In this document: positions 42,237 to 51,625 of the stretch, piece after piece
How positions within the stretch are numbered: position 1 is the first letter of the stretch
Layout: each line of letters begins with the position of its first letter
Source of the DNA: Halomonas organivorans
Lineage (GTDB): Bacteria; Pseudomonadota; Gammaproteobacteria; Pseudomonadales; Halomonadaceae
Assembly (NCBI RefSeq): GCF_014192055.1
Contig: NZ_JACHXM010000002.1
Span: 172,493-236,492, forward strand
Direction: 5' to 3'
DNA: 64,000 nt
Notes under the pieces: model-generated
What the model saw: the letters and a program-made list of their open reading frames with translations, nothing else
Database searches by the model: none
Told to the model about the DNA's origin: nothing
Translations under genes and position numbers: made by a program

Positions 42237-43331
42237 TCAGGCGGGTACCAGCGACGCCGGGTAGGTCGGATAGTCGATATAGCCCTCGGCACCGCCGCCA
42301 TAGAAGGCGCTGCGATCGACACTCGCAAGCGGCCAGCCGTGGCGGATGCGTTCCACAAAATCCGGATTGGCGACGAACGGCGTTCCGAAAGCCGCCAGGT
42401 CGGTCAGACCGTCTTTGATCAGGCGATCGGCCTGCTCCGCCGTCAGGCCGCCCGCACTGATCAGCGTGCCGTGCCAGCGCTGCCGGAAGCGCGCCAGCAA
42501 GCCACTGGACATCACCTGGCCCTGCACCACGAGATGGACGTAGGCGATTTTCCGCCGCTCGAGCGCATCGGCGATGTACAGGTAGGTCTCGGCGGTGTCG
42601 GCATGCCGCGGCATCTCCTGGAGCTCGTTGTAGGGCGACAGCCGCACGCCCACGCGCTCCGCGCCGATCTCGTCGTTCACCTCATCGACCACCTCGAGCA
42701 GCAAGCGGCTGCGGCTCTCGAGCGTCGCACCGCCGTAGCGGTCTTCTCGCGTGTTCAGAATCGGATTAATGAACTGCTCGATCAGGTAGCCATTGGCCGC
42801 GTGAATCTCGACGCCGTCGAAGCCGGCCGCCATGGCATTGGCGGCGGCCCGTCGGAAGTCCTCTATCACCGCCTGAATGCCGCCCTCGTCCAGCGCCTCG
42901 GGCCGGCTGGCCGCCATGTTGCCGGGCGTGCCGTCGGGGTGGTAGGCGAAGGCCTGGCCGCCGGCCACCGCCACCGAGCTCACCGGCGCGCGGCCGTCGG
43001 GCTGGAGACTGCGGTGAGAGACGCGACCGACGTGCCACAGCTGGGCGACGATGCGGCCGCCCTGTTCGCGCACGGCCTGGGTAACGCGGCGCCAGGCCGC
43101 CACCTGCGTCTCTCGATGAATGCCGGGGGTGTATAGATAGCCCGTGCCCTGCGCGGAGATCGGCACGCCCTCGGAGACGATCAAACCGGCCCCGGCACGC
43201 TGTGCGTAATAGGTCGCCGTATTCTCGTCGGCCTGGCCGTCCCTCGCCCGCGAGCGGGTCATGGGCGCCATCACCACGCGATTGGCGAGCGGCATCGGTC
43301 CTAGCTCGTAGGCACTCAGCAGTGCGTCCAT
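42237..43331 (-). CDS. Alkene reductase, classical Old Yellow Enzyme (NemA-like)
   Basis: The protein is 364 residues from the ATG at 43331. It has the classical OYE features MAPMTRSRA near residue 22, AQLWHVGR near 98, and the H/N active-site pair in EIHAANGYLIEQF, instead of the H/H pair of the YqjM type at 40026. It uses FMN and NADPH to reduce activated alkenes or nitro compounds. It lies 10 bp from the luciferase-like gene, in one operon. Confidence 0.9.
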   Translation of the reverse strand: MDALLSAYELGPMPLANRVVMAPMTRSRARDGQADENTATYYAQRAGAGLIVSEGVPISAQGTGYLYTPGIHRETQVAAWRRVTQAVREQGGRIVAQLWHVGRVSHRSLQPDGRAPVSSVAVAGGQAFAYHPDGTPGNMAASRPEALDEGGIQAVIEDFRRAAANAMAAGFDGVEIHAANGYLIEQFINPILNTREDRYGGATLESRSRLLLEVVDEVNDEIGAERVGVRLSPYNELQEMPRHADTAETYLYIADALERRKIAYVHLVVQGQVMSSGLLARFRQRWHGTLISAGGLTAEQADRLIKDGLTDLAAFGTPFVANPDFVERIRHGWPLASVDRSAFYGGGAEGYIDYPTYPASLVPA

Positions 43332-43341
43332 GGTGCTCTCC

Positions 43342-44343
43342 TCAGCGCTGGAACCAGGCATTGGCGATCCGCTCGTGGGAGTCGATGCGCGCCTCGGGGT
43401 CGTGGATCCAGGAATTGATCATCACTTCGTCGGCGCCGGTGCGTTCGGCCAGGTCGAGCAACTTGGTACGCACCTGCTCGCCGGTGCCCCAGGCGGACTC
43501 GCGCAGCTGGTGCCGCACCTGCCGCTCCTCGATGCGGTGCCACAGCTGGCTCATGTCCTCAACCGGCTTCGGCAAAAGCTTGTCGACGCCTCGGCCGAGG
43601 TTCATGAACTTCTGCAGCTCGGTCGTGGCCAGGTACTCGGCCTCGCGCTGAGTCTCGGCGGCAACGGCATTGACGCAGACGATCACGTAGGGCGCCTCCA
43701 ACTGGTCAGACGGCTGAAAATGGCTCCGATAGGTGTCGATGGCCGCCTGCATGGCGTCTGGGGCGAAGTGCGAGGCGAAGGCCAGCGGCAGGCCCTGAAC
43801 GGCAGCCAGCTGGGCACTGTAGGTGCTGGAACCCAGCAGCCACAGGGGAACCTTCAATCCGGCGCCGGGAATTGCCTGGATGCGCTGACCGCGCTGGGTC
43901 GGCGCCAGATAGCCGCGCAGCTCCTCGACCATCTCCGGGAAGTCCATGCCGTTGGAACGTACATCGCGACGCAGCGCCTTGACGGTGGCCATGTCGGTGC
44001 CCGGCGCGCGGCCGAGCCCCAGATCGATGCGGCCCGGGTAGAAGGATTCCAGGGTGCCGAACTGCTCGGCCACCATCAGTGGCGCGTGATTGGGCAGCAT
44101 GATGCCGCCGGAGCCAAGTCGAATCGTCGAGGTCTTGGCGCCAATGTGGCTCAGCACCACAGAGGTCGCGGCACTGGCGATATCGATCAGGTTGTGGTGC
44201 TCGGCCAGCCAGTAGCGCTTGAAGCCGGCCTTCTCGGCCGCCTGGGCCAGGCGGGTGCTGTTCTCGAGCGCCTCGCCGGCGACGAAGCCTTCGCCGATCG
44301 GAGCCAGGTCCAGCAGGGAAAGGGGTGTCTCGTGACGGGCCAT
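43342..44343 (-). CDS. Luciferase-like flavin-dependent monooxygenase (LLM class)
   Basis: The 333-residue protein belongs to the bacterial-luciferase-like family: it has the [17 protein letters not shown] segment at about 35-51, [13 protein letters not shown] around 77 and [14 protein letters not shown] around 104, all typical of the group. Such enzymes use reduced FMN supplied by a reductase, and an OYE or other reductase nearby could supply electrons (inference). It is first in a leftward operon with the OYE, and starts about 190 bp from the divergent NTF2-like gene. Confidence 0.9.
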   Translation of the reverse strand: MARHETPLSLLDLAPIGEGFVAGEALENSTRLAQAAEKAGFKRYWLAEHHNLIDIASAATSVVLSHIGAKTSTIRLGSGGIMLPNHAPLMVAEQFGTLESFYPGRIDLGLGRAPGTDMATVKALRRDVRSNGMDFPEMVEELRGYLAPTQRGQRIQAIPGAGLKVPLWLLGSSTYSAQLAAVQGLPLAFASHFAPDAMQAAIDTYRSHFQPSDQLEAPYVIVCVNAVAAETQREAEYLATTELQKFMNLGRGVDKLLPKPVEDMSQLWHRIEERQVRHQLRESAWGTGEQVRTKLLDLAERTGADEVMINSWIHDPEARIDSHERIANAWFQR

Positions 44344-44533
44344 GATGTGCTCCTTAGCCTTTGAGGCGGCGCCATGGCCGCCATCGCATTCAGGGGGAGC
44401 AGTATGATTGGGGCATATAGCTTGATAAACCGGCTAAACTTCCACTCAGTGTGGACATAGTTTCTCCAATTCATGCCCTTCGCGGCCGATAGACTGGCGC
44501 CGTTTTCAGCATCTACCGCTGCAGGAGAGACCG

Positions 44534-45250
44534 ATGCACGACGCCCGCCCCCATGCCATTCGCGACATCGCCCACCGCTGGTTCGCCTTTTTCGAGGGCG
44601 AGACCGAGAGCATCGAGCGCCACCTGGACCTCTTCGCCCCGGACGTGCGGCTCGTGCATGCCGGCGTCCACCTGCTGGCCGAAGGGCAGCCGGCCATGGC
44701 GCGCTGGCTGGAACAGGCGCCGGGCGATCACGACTCGCACTTCATCCGCGACCTGAGCTGGCAGGCGCGCTCCGCGGACAGCGCGCGGATGCAGATGGAC
44801 ATCGCCTACCAGGTCGTACAAGCGGACGGCTCGCTGGGCGGGGCCATGATCCACTACGAGACCGAGGTGGTGTTCGACGCCAACGACGAAGCTCGCTTCC
44901 GTTTCCTGCAGAAGACGCCGCTGATGCCAAACCCCGATCGCGACTTCAAGGATTCCTTCGCCGACAATCGCCTCGGCGCCGGCCTGGCTCGGCTGCGTTT
45001 CCTGAGCGCCCAGCACAGCCCCGAACGCATCGAGACGGAGCTGCTGGATGCCGAGGCGCGTGAGGCATGGCGGGCGCTTCGCTCGACGGTCTCCCTCGAG
45101 GAGCTCGCCGACGCGCGCCTCATCACCCAGGACGACACCGCGCTGAGCCTGTCGCTGCAGCTCAACTCGGTGGCGGAGCGACGGCTCGCGCTGACCTTCA
45201 TCGAACGCCCCGGTCGCTATCCGAGTATCCGGCAGATAGAGTGGCGCTGA
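44534..45250 (+). CDS. NTF2/SnoaL-like protein
   Basis: The 238-residue protein begins with an NTF2-like helix-sheet arrangement (IAHRWFAFFEGETESIERH, LFAPDVRLVHAG), a fold used by SnoaL-type cyclases, ring hydroxylase small subunits and binding proteins. The C-terminal third departs from the simple fold. It lies 33 bp before the LysR gene, in the same direction, and is divergent from the luciferase-like operon. No specific function is assigned. Confidence 0.7.
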   Translation: MHDARPHAIRDIAHRWFAFFEGETESIERHLDLFAPDVRLVHAGVHLLAEGQPAMARWLEQAPGDHDSHFIRDLSWQARSADSARMQMDIAYQVVQADGSLGGAMIHYETEVVFDANDEARFRFLQKTPLMPNPDRDFKDSFADNRLGAGLARLRFLSAQHSPERIETELLDAEAREAWRALRSTVSLEELADARLITQDDTALSLSLQLNSVAERRLALTFIERPGRYPSIRQIEWR

Positions 45251-45283
45251 GTTTTCCAGCGGCGCGCAAGAGCGAAGGGCCCC

Positions 45284-46195
45284 ATGAGAAAGACCGACCA
45301 CCTGGGCGGCATCACCGCCTTCGTCACCACCGCCCAGCAGGGCAGCTTCACCGCCGCCGCGGAGCGTCTGGGCCTGACCAGATCGGCGGTCGCCAAGAGC
45401 GTGGGGCGCCTGGAGGAGCGGCTGGGACTGAAGCTGTTCCAGCGCTCCACCCGCCGCCTGAGCCTCACCCCTGACGGTGAACGTTATCTGGCCAGTTGCC
45501 AGAGTGCGCTGGACATCCTCGATGAGGCGGAGGCCGATCTCACCTCACACATCATGCGTCCCGCCGGCCGCCTGCGCGTGGACTTGCCGTCGGCGTTCGG
45601 TCGCCGGCGCATCCAACCGCTGCTGCTGGACATCGCACGGCGCTACCCGGAGCTGTCGCTGACCGTGTCGTACAGCGAACGCTTCGTCGACCTGATCGAG
45701 GAAGGCATCGACCTGGTGATCCGCATCGGCGAGCTCGCCGACAGCAGCGGCCTGGTTGCCCGTCGCCTGACCACCCAGAAGCTGGTGATCTGCGCCTCCC
45801 CCGATTATTTGCTTCACCACGGCGAACCCGAGACGCCCGAAGCGCTGAGCCAGCACCGCTGCGTGATGGGCGTACGCCGTAACGAGCCGGTCTCGTGGCT
45901 ACTGAAGCAGGCGGACGGCGGGCTTGTGCGCTTCACGCCAACGCCCACCCATGAATTCGCCGACGGCGACGCCATGCTCAGCGCGGTGCTGGCGGGTTGC
46001 GGCCTGTCGCAGCTGCCGCTGTGGCTGGTGGGCGAGCACCTGCAGAGCGGCGAGCTACGGGAGGTGCTGGCCGGACACTCGGGCGGCGAGATGCCGATCA
46101 GTGCGCTGTGGCCACATAGCCGGCGCGTGCTGCCGAAGATCCGCCACGTGGTCGACGAACTGGTCGAAGCCGCGAACAAGGGGCTGCTGGACTAG
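45284..46195 (+). CDS. LysR family transcriptional regulator
   Basis: The 303-residue regulator has the N-terminal HTH (FTAAAERLGLTRSAVAKSVG, about 22-41) and the LysR substrate domain. It is co-directional with the NTF2-like gene and could regulate it and the divergent luciferase-like/OYE operon. The FQRSTRRLSLTPDGE segment after the HTH is typical of the family. Confidence 0.9.
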   Translation: MRKTDHLGGITAFVTTAQQGSFTAAAERLGLTRSAVAKSVGRLEERLGLKLFQRSTRRLSLTPDGERYLASCQSALDILDEAEADLTSHIMRPAGRLRVDLPSAFGRRRIQPLLLDIARRYPELSLTVSYSERFVDLIEEGIDLVIRIGELADSSGLVARRLTTQKLVICASPDYLLHHGEPETPEALSQHRCVMGVRRNEPVSWLLKQADGGLVRFTPTPTHEFADGDAMLSAVLAGCGLSQLPLWLVGEHLQSGELREVLAGHSGGEMPISALWPHSRRVLPKIRHVVDELVEAANKGLLD

Positions 46196-46261
46196 GGCTG
46201 CTGATGAGGGCTGCAGCACAAAGGGCCCACCCTCAACCACAGGCCGCCGCTCACGCTTGCG

Positions 46262-47374
46262 TCATTGCAAGCCCTGCATCCAGAGCTGGCACAGCTTTTC
46301 GGCGGACATATCCGGAGTAGACGACGGAAGCTCCGGATGACATCCAAAAATGCGGCTGGCCAGCTGTCTCCCCACGGCTTGAGCCGCAGACACCTTGGCG
46401 ATGCGCTGCTGATAGAAAGCGCTCAGGACGCTTTCCATTGACGGCTTCTCCCCTATCATCCTGGCCAGATGCCATGCATCCTCCAGTGCCTGGCACGCCC
46501 CCTGCCCCGACGTCGGCAAGGAGGCATGGGCGGCATCGCCGATCACCAATACATTGTCTTCATGCCAGTAAGGGAGAGGGTCAATATCATGGACGAAAAT
46601 GCGATTGAGCCGTGTTTCATCATGGAATCTCAGGACATGCTTCACAGGATCAGGCCAGCCACTAAAGCGCCGCTGTAGATCGTCCCACCAAGCAGACAGT
46701 GGCCGTTCTTGATCGACAGGCGTATTCCAGGCCCCGGCCCAAAAGCAAGATCCCGCTGACACGGGGACGATGCCGAATCGCTCGCTCGTCCCGCGGTACT
46801 CATGTATGGCGCCATCCAGAACGGCTTCCTGCAGCTGGCTGACGCCAATCACATTGACGAATCCGTGATAGCAAGGTGCTATCTTGCCTTGATGCAATGT
46901 CCGGCGCACCACCGAGTTCATTCGGCCATCGGCCCCTACCACCAGCTCACACTCCTGCTTCAACGCCTCCACATCCTGCTCGGTTATCTCGCATCCAAGG
47001 TGGATCTTCACTCCCAGGTCGCTTAGCGTCTTGGCGAGCACCGTCATGAGGTCACGGCGCAAGATCGTCACACTGGGAAGACCACAAATCGCGTTGACCT
47101 CTTCAAGATCAAACTCCCCCTTAGGGACGCCATACTGGTCAAACTGGCGCATGAAGCGAGGCTCACCGCCAACGCGGCTTATCTCTTCATCCAGCCCCAT
47201 CCGCTGCAACACATACATGGCATTTGGCCATAGGGTCACACCGGCTCCTATGGACGAGATCTCGTCTGAGCGCTCATACAGGCTCACCTGGCAGCCTTGC
47301 CGTTTGGCGAATATCGCCAGCGCCATCCCCGCGACGCCTGCGCCGACAATGGCAATACGACGGGTGTCATTCAT
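46262..47374 (-). CDS. FAD-dependent aromatic-type monooxygenase
   Basis: The 370-residue flavoprotein has GAGVAGMALAIFAKRQG at about 10-26 (GxGxxG for FAD), an internal GADGRMNSVVRR (the DG motif) near residue 147, and the GDAAHASLPTSGQGACQALE motif near residue 275. This is the para-hydroxybenzoate hydroxylase/UbiH-type group A monooxygenase pattern. It would hydroxylate an aromatic or enolic substrate with O2 and NAD(P)H. It diverges from a LysR gene 101 bp away, a typical inducible pair. Confidence 0.9.
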   Translation of the reverse strand: MNDTRRIAIVGAGVAGMALAIFAKRQGCQVSLYERSDEISSIGAGVTLWPNAMYVLQRMGLDEEISRVGGEPRFMRQFDQYGVPKGEFDLEEVNAICGLPSVTILRRDLMTVLAKTLSDLGVKIHLGCEITEQDVEALKQECELVVGADGRMNSVVRRTLHQGKIAPCYHGFVNVIGVSQLQEAVLDGAIHEYRGTSERFGIVPVSAGSCFWAGAWNTPVDQERPLSAWWDDLQRRFSGWPDPVKHVLRFHDETRLNRIFVHDIDPLPYWHEDNVLVIGDAAHASLPTSGQGACQALEDAWHLARMIGEKPSMESVLSAFYQQRIAKVSAAQAVGRQLASRIFGCHPELPSSTPDMSAEKLCQLWMQGLQ

Positions 47375-47475
47375 CCCTTTTCCCTCGACAATCGAATGCT
47401 CCCCGGATTGTCACAATCCCATGGAAAGGAATAAACCTGCTACCATGACTGGGTCAATCCCATTTTTTGAGATAA

Positions 47476-48378
47476 TTGATGATCGAGAACGTCGAGATGC
47501 AGTGGTTGCTCAGCTTCCAGGCCACCTATGAACAACTGAGCTTCAAGCGCGCAGCAGAACGTCTTCAAGTGCCAACGTCCAATGTCAGCCGACACGTCGC
47601 CTTGCTGGAGAAGCAGCTGAATCTTCGACTCCTGGAGCGCACGACCCGCAAGATGGCGCCCACCGCCGCAGGCAAGCAACTCTATCAGTCGATGGCACCG
47701 CTCACGCAGGCGATGGATGACGCACTGGAAGAGGTATCCCTCTATGGCGACACCCTGTCCGGCCATCTCAAGATCATCATGCCTGACTTGCCGTTCCTGG
47801 CTGAGCTCATTGCAGACTTTTGCCTGCATCATCCTCGGATACAGCTGAGTTGCGATACTCAGCTGAACCCCACGGAAGGGATGCTGGAAGGTTTCGATCT
47901 GGTATTGCGCTTTGGCCGCGGGCCATTGGAGGATTCAGGCTGGGTTGCCAGGGAAATCCTGCGCTGGTCAAGCTGCGTGGTTGCCGCCCCAGAACTGCTT
48001 GAATCTCACCCGTCGCCGAGCTCTCTGGATGAGCTGAGCAAGGCCCCCTGCATTACCAGTTTATCCGTACTGCAAGGCATGCCCTGGCGATTCAAAGGGA
48101 ATCAAACCATTCAGGTCACATCCAGCTACAAGGTCAACAGCGGCAACATGGCCAAAGCCGCCGCGCTGAAGGGGCTTGGCTTTGCCATATTACCTACGCA
48201 TGCATGCCAGGCAGAGATCGACAGCGGCTCCCTCGTCAGGATTGATCCTGGCTGTGAGCCAGAAGATCTGGTGCTGTACGCCTTCTACTCCGGAAAAAAG
48301 TATCCGCTGGAGAAGGTAAAGGTGTTCCTGGAGCACCTGAGGATAGGCATCATGGATATTCCCCAGGATAAGCCATGA
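47476..48378 (+). CDS. LysR family regulator, divergent from FAD monooxygenase
   Basis: The 300-residue LysR-type regulator has an HTH at about 20-42 (FKRAAERLQVPTSNVSRHVA) and the RTTRKMAPTAAGK linker. The divergent arrangement with the monooxygenase suggests it activates that gene when the aromatic substrate is present. To its right begins an accessory stretch of smaller, less GC-rich genes. Confidence 0.9.
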   Translation: MMIENVEMQWLLSFQATYEQLSFKRAAERLQVPTSNVSRHVALLEKQLNLRLLERTTRKMAPTAAGKQLYQSMAPLTQAMDDALEEVSLYGDTLSGHLKIIMPDLPFLAELIADFCLHHPRIQLSCDTQLNPTEGMLEGFDLVLRFGRGPLEDSGWVAREILRWSSCVVAAPELLESHPSPSSLDELSKAPCITSLSVLQGMPWRFKGNQTIQVTSSYKVNSGNMAKAAALKGLGFAILPTHACQAEIDSGSLVRIDPGCEPEDLVLYAFYSGKKYPLEKVKVFLEHLRIGIMDIPQDKP

Positions 48379-48460
48379 CGCTATTGAGAGCCTGGCGCGA
48401 GATAATTCTCATACCTCTAAGCTCTTCGATTAGCCTCAACGCGCACTCCAAAACGCATGA

Positions 48461-48994
48461 CTAGCAACAAGGTATACGCTTCAGAACAAAAGCAACCCGC
48501 GCTTCGACGCTGACACGTGGAACTTCGACTGTTTCATACCCCCAATATGAATACCACCTCTTCATCCCCTCAAATACTTGAACAGCTTCTTCAAGGCTTT
48601 GGTCTCGCTCCGAATCCTTGGCGTAAATCTCCTCCCATGGCGGTAGAAGAAAGACGACCCTGCTGTAGGGAAAACGCCGAACGTACCGAGCAGCCTTATC
48701 ACGTGTTAACGCCTGGGCCTCATCCAGCATATAGAGCGCATCCAGCACTCCTCGATCAAAGAACACAGCACGATGGCCACCAGCGGCAACCTGATATTTT
48801 TCGACATCCGAACTCAGGATCTGCTTGCCGAAGGAAACCGGGTCTGGCCGTGGCGACAATCCTGCTGCCAGGCGTTCTTTGATGATCCGCCGGGCAGTTT
48901 CCTGAACGACCGGATACCCACGTTCCTTCATGGCCTCAATGAGGCTCGTTTTTCCACCACCGGGCCCGCCAGTGATCACGACTCTATGACTCAT
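48461..48994 (-). CDS. P-loop ATPase/kinase-like protein (AAA_28 family)
   Basis: The 177-residue protein has a Walker A GGPGGGKTS at 9-17 and a compact P-loop fold resembling the small NTPase/kinase proteins of the AAA_28 group, with HRAVFFDRGVLDALYML as the likely Walker B region. Its biochemical substrate is unknown; relatives are annotated only as ATPases. Codon use is less GC-rich than core genes, consistent with an accessory gene. Confidence 0.82.
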   Translation of the reverse strand: MSHRVVITGGPGGGKTSLIEAMKERGYPVVQETARRIIKERLAAGLSPRPDPVSFGKQILSSDVEKYQVAAGGHRAVFFDRGVLDALYMLDEAQALTRDKAARYVRRFPYSRVVFLLPPWEEIYAKDSERDQSLEEAVQVFEGMKRWYSYWGYETVEVPRVSVEARVAFVLKRIPCC

Positions 48995-49108
48995 TCACCC
49001 CTGCCATTCCACCATAAAGAGACACAAGCTTCTTTCTAAAGCTGCAATCGCTACGCCAAAAATTCGTGACCGAATCTCAACCAACAAACTCCTGATTAAA
49101 CCTTTATT

Positions 49109-49660
49109 TTACCGCGAGCCGACCACCTTAAGATTTGGCCACGACTCAAGCCAGCGTTTGCTTTTTATTCTATAAAGGAAAGCCTCAGGCTTGCGACGAC
49201 CGGGGTTAATCGTGATCGTACTGTCGAACAAACGATCAACACCAAATGGGGCTACAAGCTTGACCTCACTACTGCACGAAAGCGCTGCTCCAACGGCTGT
49301 TTCCAGCTCGACCCAGTGGCGCATGGCATCGCTTGTAGATGCATAAGGCTCATCACCATTACGCAAGTGCATGCGAGCTTGATTCTTCACTGACCATGGC
49401 AGGTCAGACTTCTCCCTCAAAGCGTGCTCGATCTGTGCATCACGCTCTTCGCTAGTGCGTGACGGGTCATGATAAATCAGATCGATATCGTTCAAGGGCG
49501 TCGGCACGGAATAGCCGTGTGACCTGTCCCATACGAGATTTCTAACGAATCCCGCCCCAATGCACCAATCACGCAAGTTCATCGACGCGGCAACACGAAG
49601 CACTGCCATCCGCATCTCATCCTGCTTGAGCCATGACAGTATCTGGTGATCTCGATTCAT
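49109..49660 (-). CDS. Nucleotidyltransferase-fold protein (NTP_transf_6/DUF925-like)
   Basis: The 183-residue protein has the CIGAGFVRNLVWDRSHG segment at about 33-49 and a DIDLIYHD motif (about 58-65) that supplies the catalytic aspartates of the pol-beta-like nucleotidyltransferase fold. The family is widespread and uncharacterised. It starts immediately right of a degenerate attC-like structure, so it may be an old cassette gene. Confidence 0.82.
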   Translation of the reverse strand: MNRDHQILSWLKQDEMRMAVLRVAASMNLRDWCIGAGFVRNLVWDRSHGYSVPTPLNDIDLIYHDPSRTSEERDAQIEHALREKSDLPWSVKNQARMHLRNGDEPYASTSDAMRHWVELETAVGAALSCSSEVKLVAPFGVDRLFDSTITINPGRRKPEAFLYRIKSKRWLESWPNLKVVGSR

Positions 49661-49665
49661 ATTCG

Positions 49666-49768
49666 TCCTATCGCCCTCACCCGGCGACTACCCGTCCGAC
49701 ATCAGGCCGCGAAAAACAGCCTGACGTCGCCGGGCAAGCGCCACAGCGACTCATCCTTGACGTTAGCT
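49666..49768 (-). other. Possible degenerate attC-like site
   Basis: TCCTATCGCC at 49666-49675 (one change from the CCTAACGCC seen at real sites) and GTTAGCT at 49762-49768 flank a stem of CCCGGCGAC (49680-49688) with its exact complement (49726-49734). The geometry fits a site downstream of the leftward cupin gene and just before the start of the nucleotidyltransferase gene. The left core is damaged and the stem layout is not standard, so this is tentative. Confidence 0.35.
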
Positions 49769-49813
49769 GCCCGCAGCGCGGGAAGACGTGGGGTTCATGA
49801 AATAAATTTCATG

Positions 49814-50185
49814 CTAGTTGAAGGGACGATGATCGCCATTTGGCCCAGGTGTGATGTGAATAAGTTGCGTGTCCTCAAGGAAAGATACCTTATGCCACTC
49901 GCCCTTGGGAACGATGCAGGCTTGGCCCGGCCCCAAAATATGTTCTCTTTCAGGATCTGAATCGCAGGTTAAAAGAATCCCACCATATATAATATAGATA
50001 AGCTCATCACCGTCTGGGTGGACTTCGCTGCCATGCGGCTCGCCCTTGTTCACGGTTAATATACCTGCTGTCATTCCGTCAATACGTTGTGGCGGCCCTG
50101 GCTTACGTTTCCGTGGATAGATCGACAGGTCGCGATAAATGTCGAAAGAAAATTCTATTGGGTTTACAGGAATAATTTCCATCAT
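49814..50185 (-). CDS. Cupin-fold protein
   Basis: The 123-residue protein has cupin motif 1 in GEPHGSEVHPDGDELIYIIYGG (split histidines and the glutamate) and motif 2 around GPGQACIVPKGEWHKVSF, with H in the second strand. The single small cupin domain could be an isomerase, a metal-binding sensor or a stress protein. The cassette-like neighbourhood and lower GC suggest an accessory gene. Confidence 0.83.
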   Translation of the reverse strand: MMEIIPVNPIEFSFDIYRDLSIYPRKRKPGPPQRIDGMTAGILTVNKGEPHGSEVHPDGDELIYIIYGGILLTCDSDPEREHILGPGQACIVPKGEWHKVSFLEDTQLIHITPGPNGDHRPFN

Positions 50186-50365
50186 AGCTTGCTTCTCCTA
50201 ATGTTGGATGCGGAATGTTATGTGATTAGACTCAACGCGTTGAAACCTTTGTGTGGATTCCCATGTTGAGCGCTAATTTTGGCTATAAGGTTTCATGCGA
50301 TCACGCATCATTGATTCATTTCTTTTAGCTTCTGAGCCTTCGTTTCCGATGGCGTCTGCGCGGGA

Positions 50366-50875
50366 TTATGTTAACGCAGCGTTTCGTCTTCTCATCGATG
50401 CCTCCGCCTTATGAAGATAGGTAGTAAATCCATCCTTCGGAGCGGGAAGAGAATTTAGCAGCATAACCGCGCTGATCTGACCGCGATGCCCTATGCCGTG
50501 GGTAATCACATGCATAAGCATCTCCTCGCGGGACATGCGACCGAGGTCGCCGTCTGTAAAAACGAAGTCGATTTGTTCTTCCAGTTGGCTGCAATCAAGT
50601 GCCGAAATGTAGTCGACATACTCTTGGTCGCTTTTTCTGATATTCGCCAACAGATCTTCTAGCGCTGGCATTTCACTTGTATTGGCCGACGTATATGTAT
50701 GCGCTTTACGCCGCATATGCGCTGCGAAGACACGATCGACGATGTAACTGTGGCTCAGTGCCTTAACAGCCAACGCGGTGACGGGGGATTCAGCGCCGAG
50801 GCTTGTCAATGTGGTCAGTAACTCGTTGTTCGACCAAGCCTTATGTTGGAATAGCCGTAGCAATGTGTTGTGCAT
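50366..50875 (-). CDS. DinB-family protein
   Basis: The 169-residue four-helix-bundle protein has the DinB metal-binding pattern: an N-terminal helix LRLFQHKAWSNNELLTTL, a central HSYIVDRVFAAHMR segment and a terminal LMHVITHGIGHRGQI motif with the paired histidines. DinB-like proteins include bacillithiol/glutathione-type transferases; the E. coli DNA polymerase dinB is unrelated. It diverges from the TetR gene 121 bp away, so the TetR probably controls it. Confidence 0.87.
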   Translation of the reverse strand: MHNTLLRLFQHKAWSNNELLTTLTSLGAESPVTALAVKALSHSYIVDRVFAAHMRRKAHTYTSANTSEMPALEDLLANIRKSDQEYVDYISALDCSQLEEQIDFVFTDGDLGRMSREEMLMHVITHGIGHRGQISAVMLLNSLPAPKDGFTTYLHKAEASMRRRNAALT

Positions 50876-50995
50876 GTCAGAGTCTCCTGAGGGCTTCTAG
50901 GATTGTGGGTCGCAAAGCATTGCTTTGCTAGTTTCATGTCGGATAGAATATGAGCAATAACTCGTATTAACAACTCGCATTGATGGAAAGCTAAA

Positions 50996-51625
50996 ATGAC
51001 TCGCAGACCGCTCACGAAACCTAGGAAAATCGCCGCGCAAGAGCGTTCCCGAGCCACAGTCGATGCGCTGGTTGAAGCGACGGCTCGTATTTTGGTCGAG
51101 GAAGGTTTCGACAAGACCAGTACTAATCGCATTGCTGAGGTGGCGGGTGTGAGCATCGGCTCGCTTTACCAATATTTTCCTGGCAAGGAGGCGCTTGTTG
51201 TCGCCGTCGCCGACCGTCACCGTCAAGAGATCATGCAGGTGATCCGGGGTGAATTAGAGGAGGTTCGAGCGCAGCCAGTAAAGCAGGCAATCCGCACTCT
51301 TGTCGCCACCGCTGTCAGGGCGCACCGTGTCGATCCCAGACTTCATCGCGTGATCGCGGAGCAAATTCCACAGGTAGGCGAACTGGAAGATCTGGAGGTC
51401 TTCAGTCGTGAAAACTACACTCTGTTCAGGGCATATCTTGAGAGTCGTCGGGACGAACTTCGTGTGGACGACCTGGAACTTGCATCTTTTATATGTGTGA
51501 CCTCAATTGAGGCATTAACGCATAACGCTGTACTGCACTACCCTGAGCTGTTTTCTGACGAAGCGATGGAAGCGCTCATAGACGAGGGTGCGTGCTTAGT
51601 GACTGGATTTCTGATCTCCCGCTAA
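50996..51625 (+). CDS. TetR family regulator immediately before a solitary attC
   Basis: The 209-residue TetR-type regulator has its HTH at about 41-61 (TSTNRIAEVAGVSIGSLYQY). It diverges from the DinB gene and probably regulates it. Its last codons and stop run into the R'' core of the attC at 51620-51685, exactly as cassette genes do in the array at 11-19 kb. The gene is therefore best explained as a cassette passenger, alone or with the DinB gene. Confidence 0.9.
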   Translation: MTRRPLTKPRKIAAQERSRATVDALVEATARILVEEGFDKTSTNRIAEVAGVSIGSLYQYFPGKEALVVAVADRHRQEIMQVIRGELEEVRAQPVKQAIRTLVATAVRAHRVDPRLHRVIAEQIPQVGELEDLEVFSRENYTLFRAYLESRRDELRVDDLELASFICVTSIEALTHNAVLHYPELFSDEAMEALIDEGACLVTGFLISR

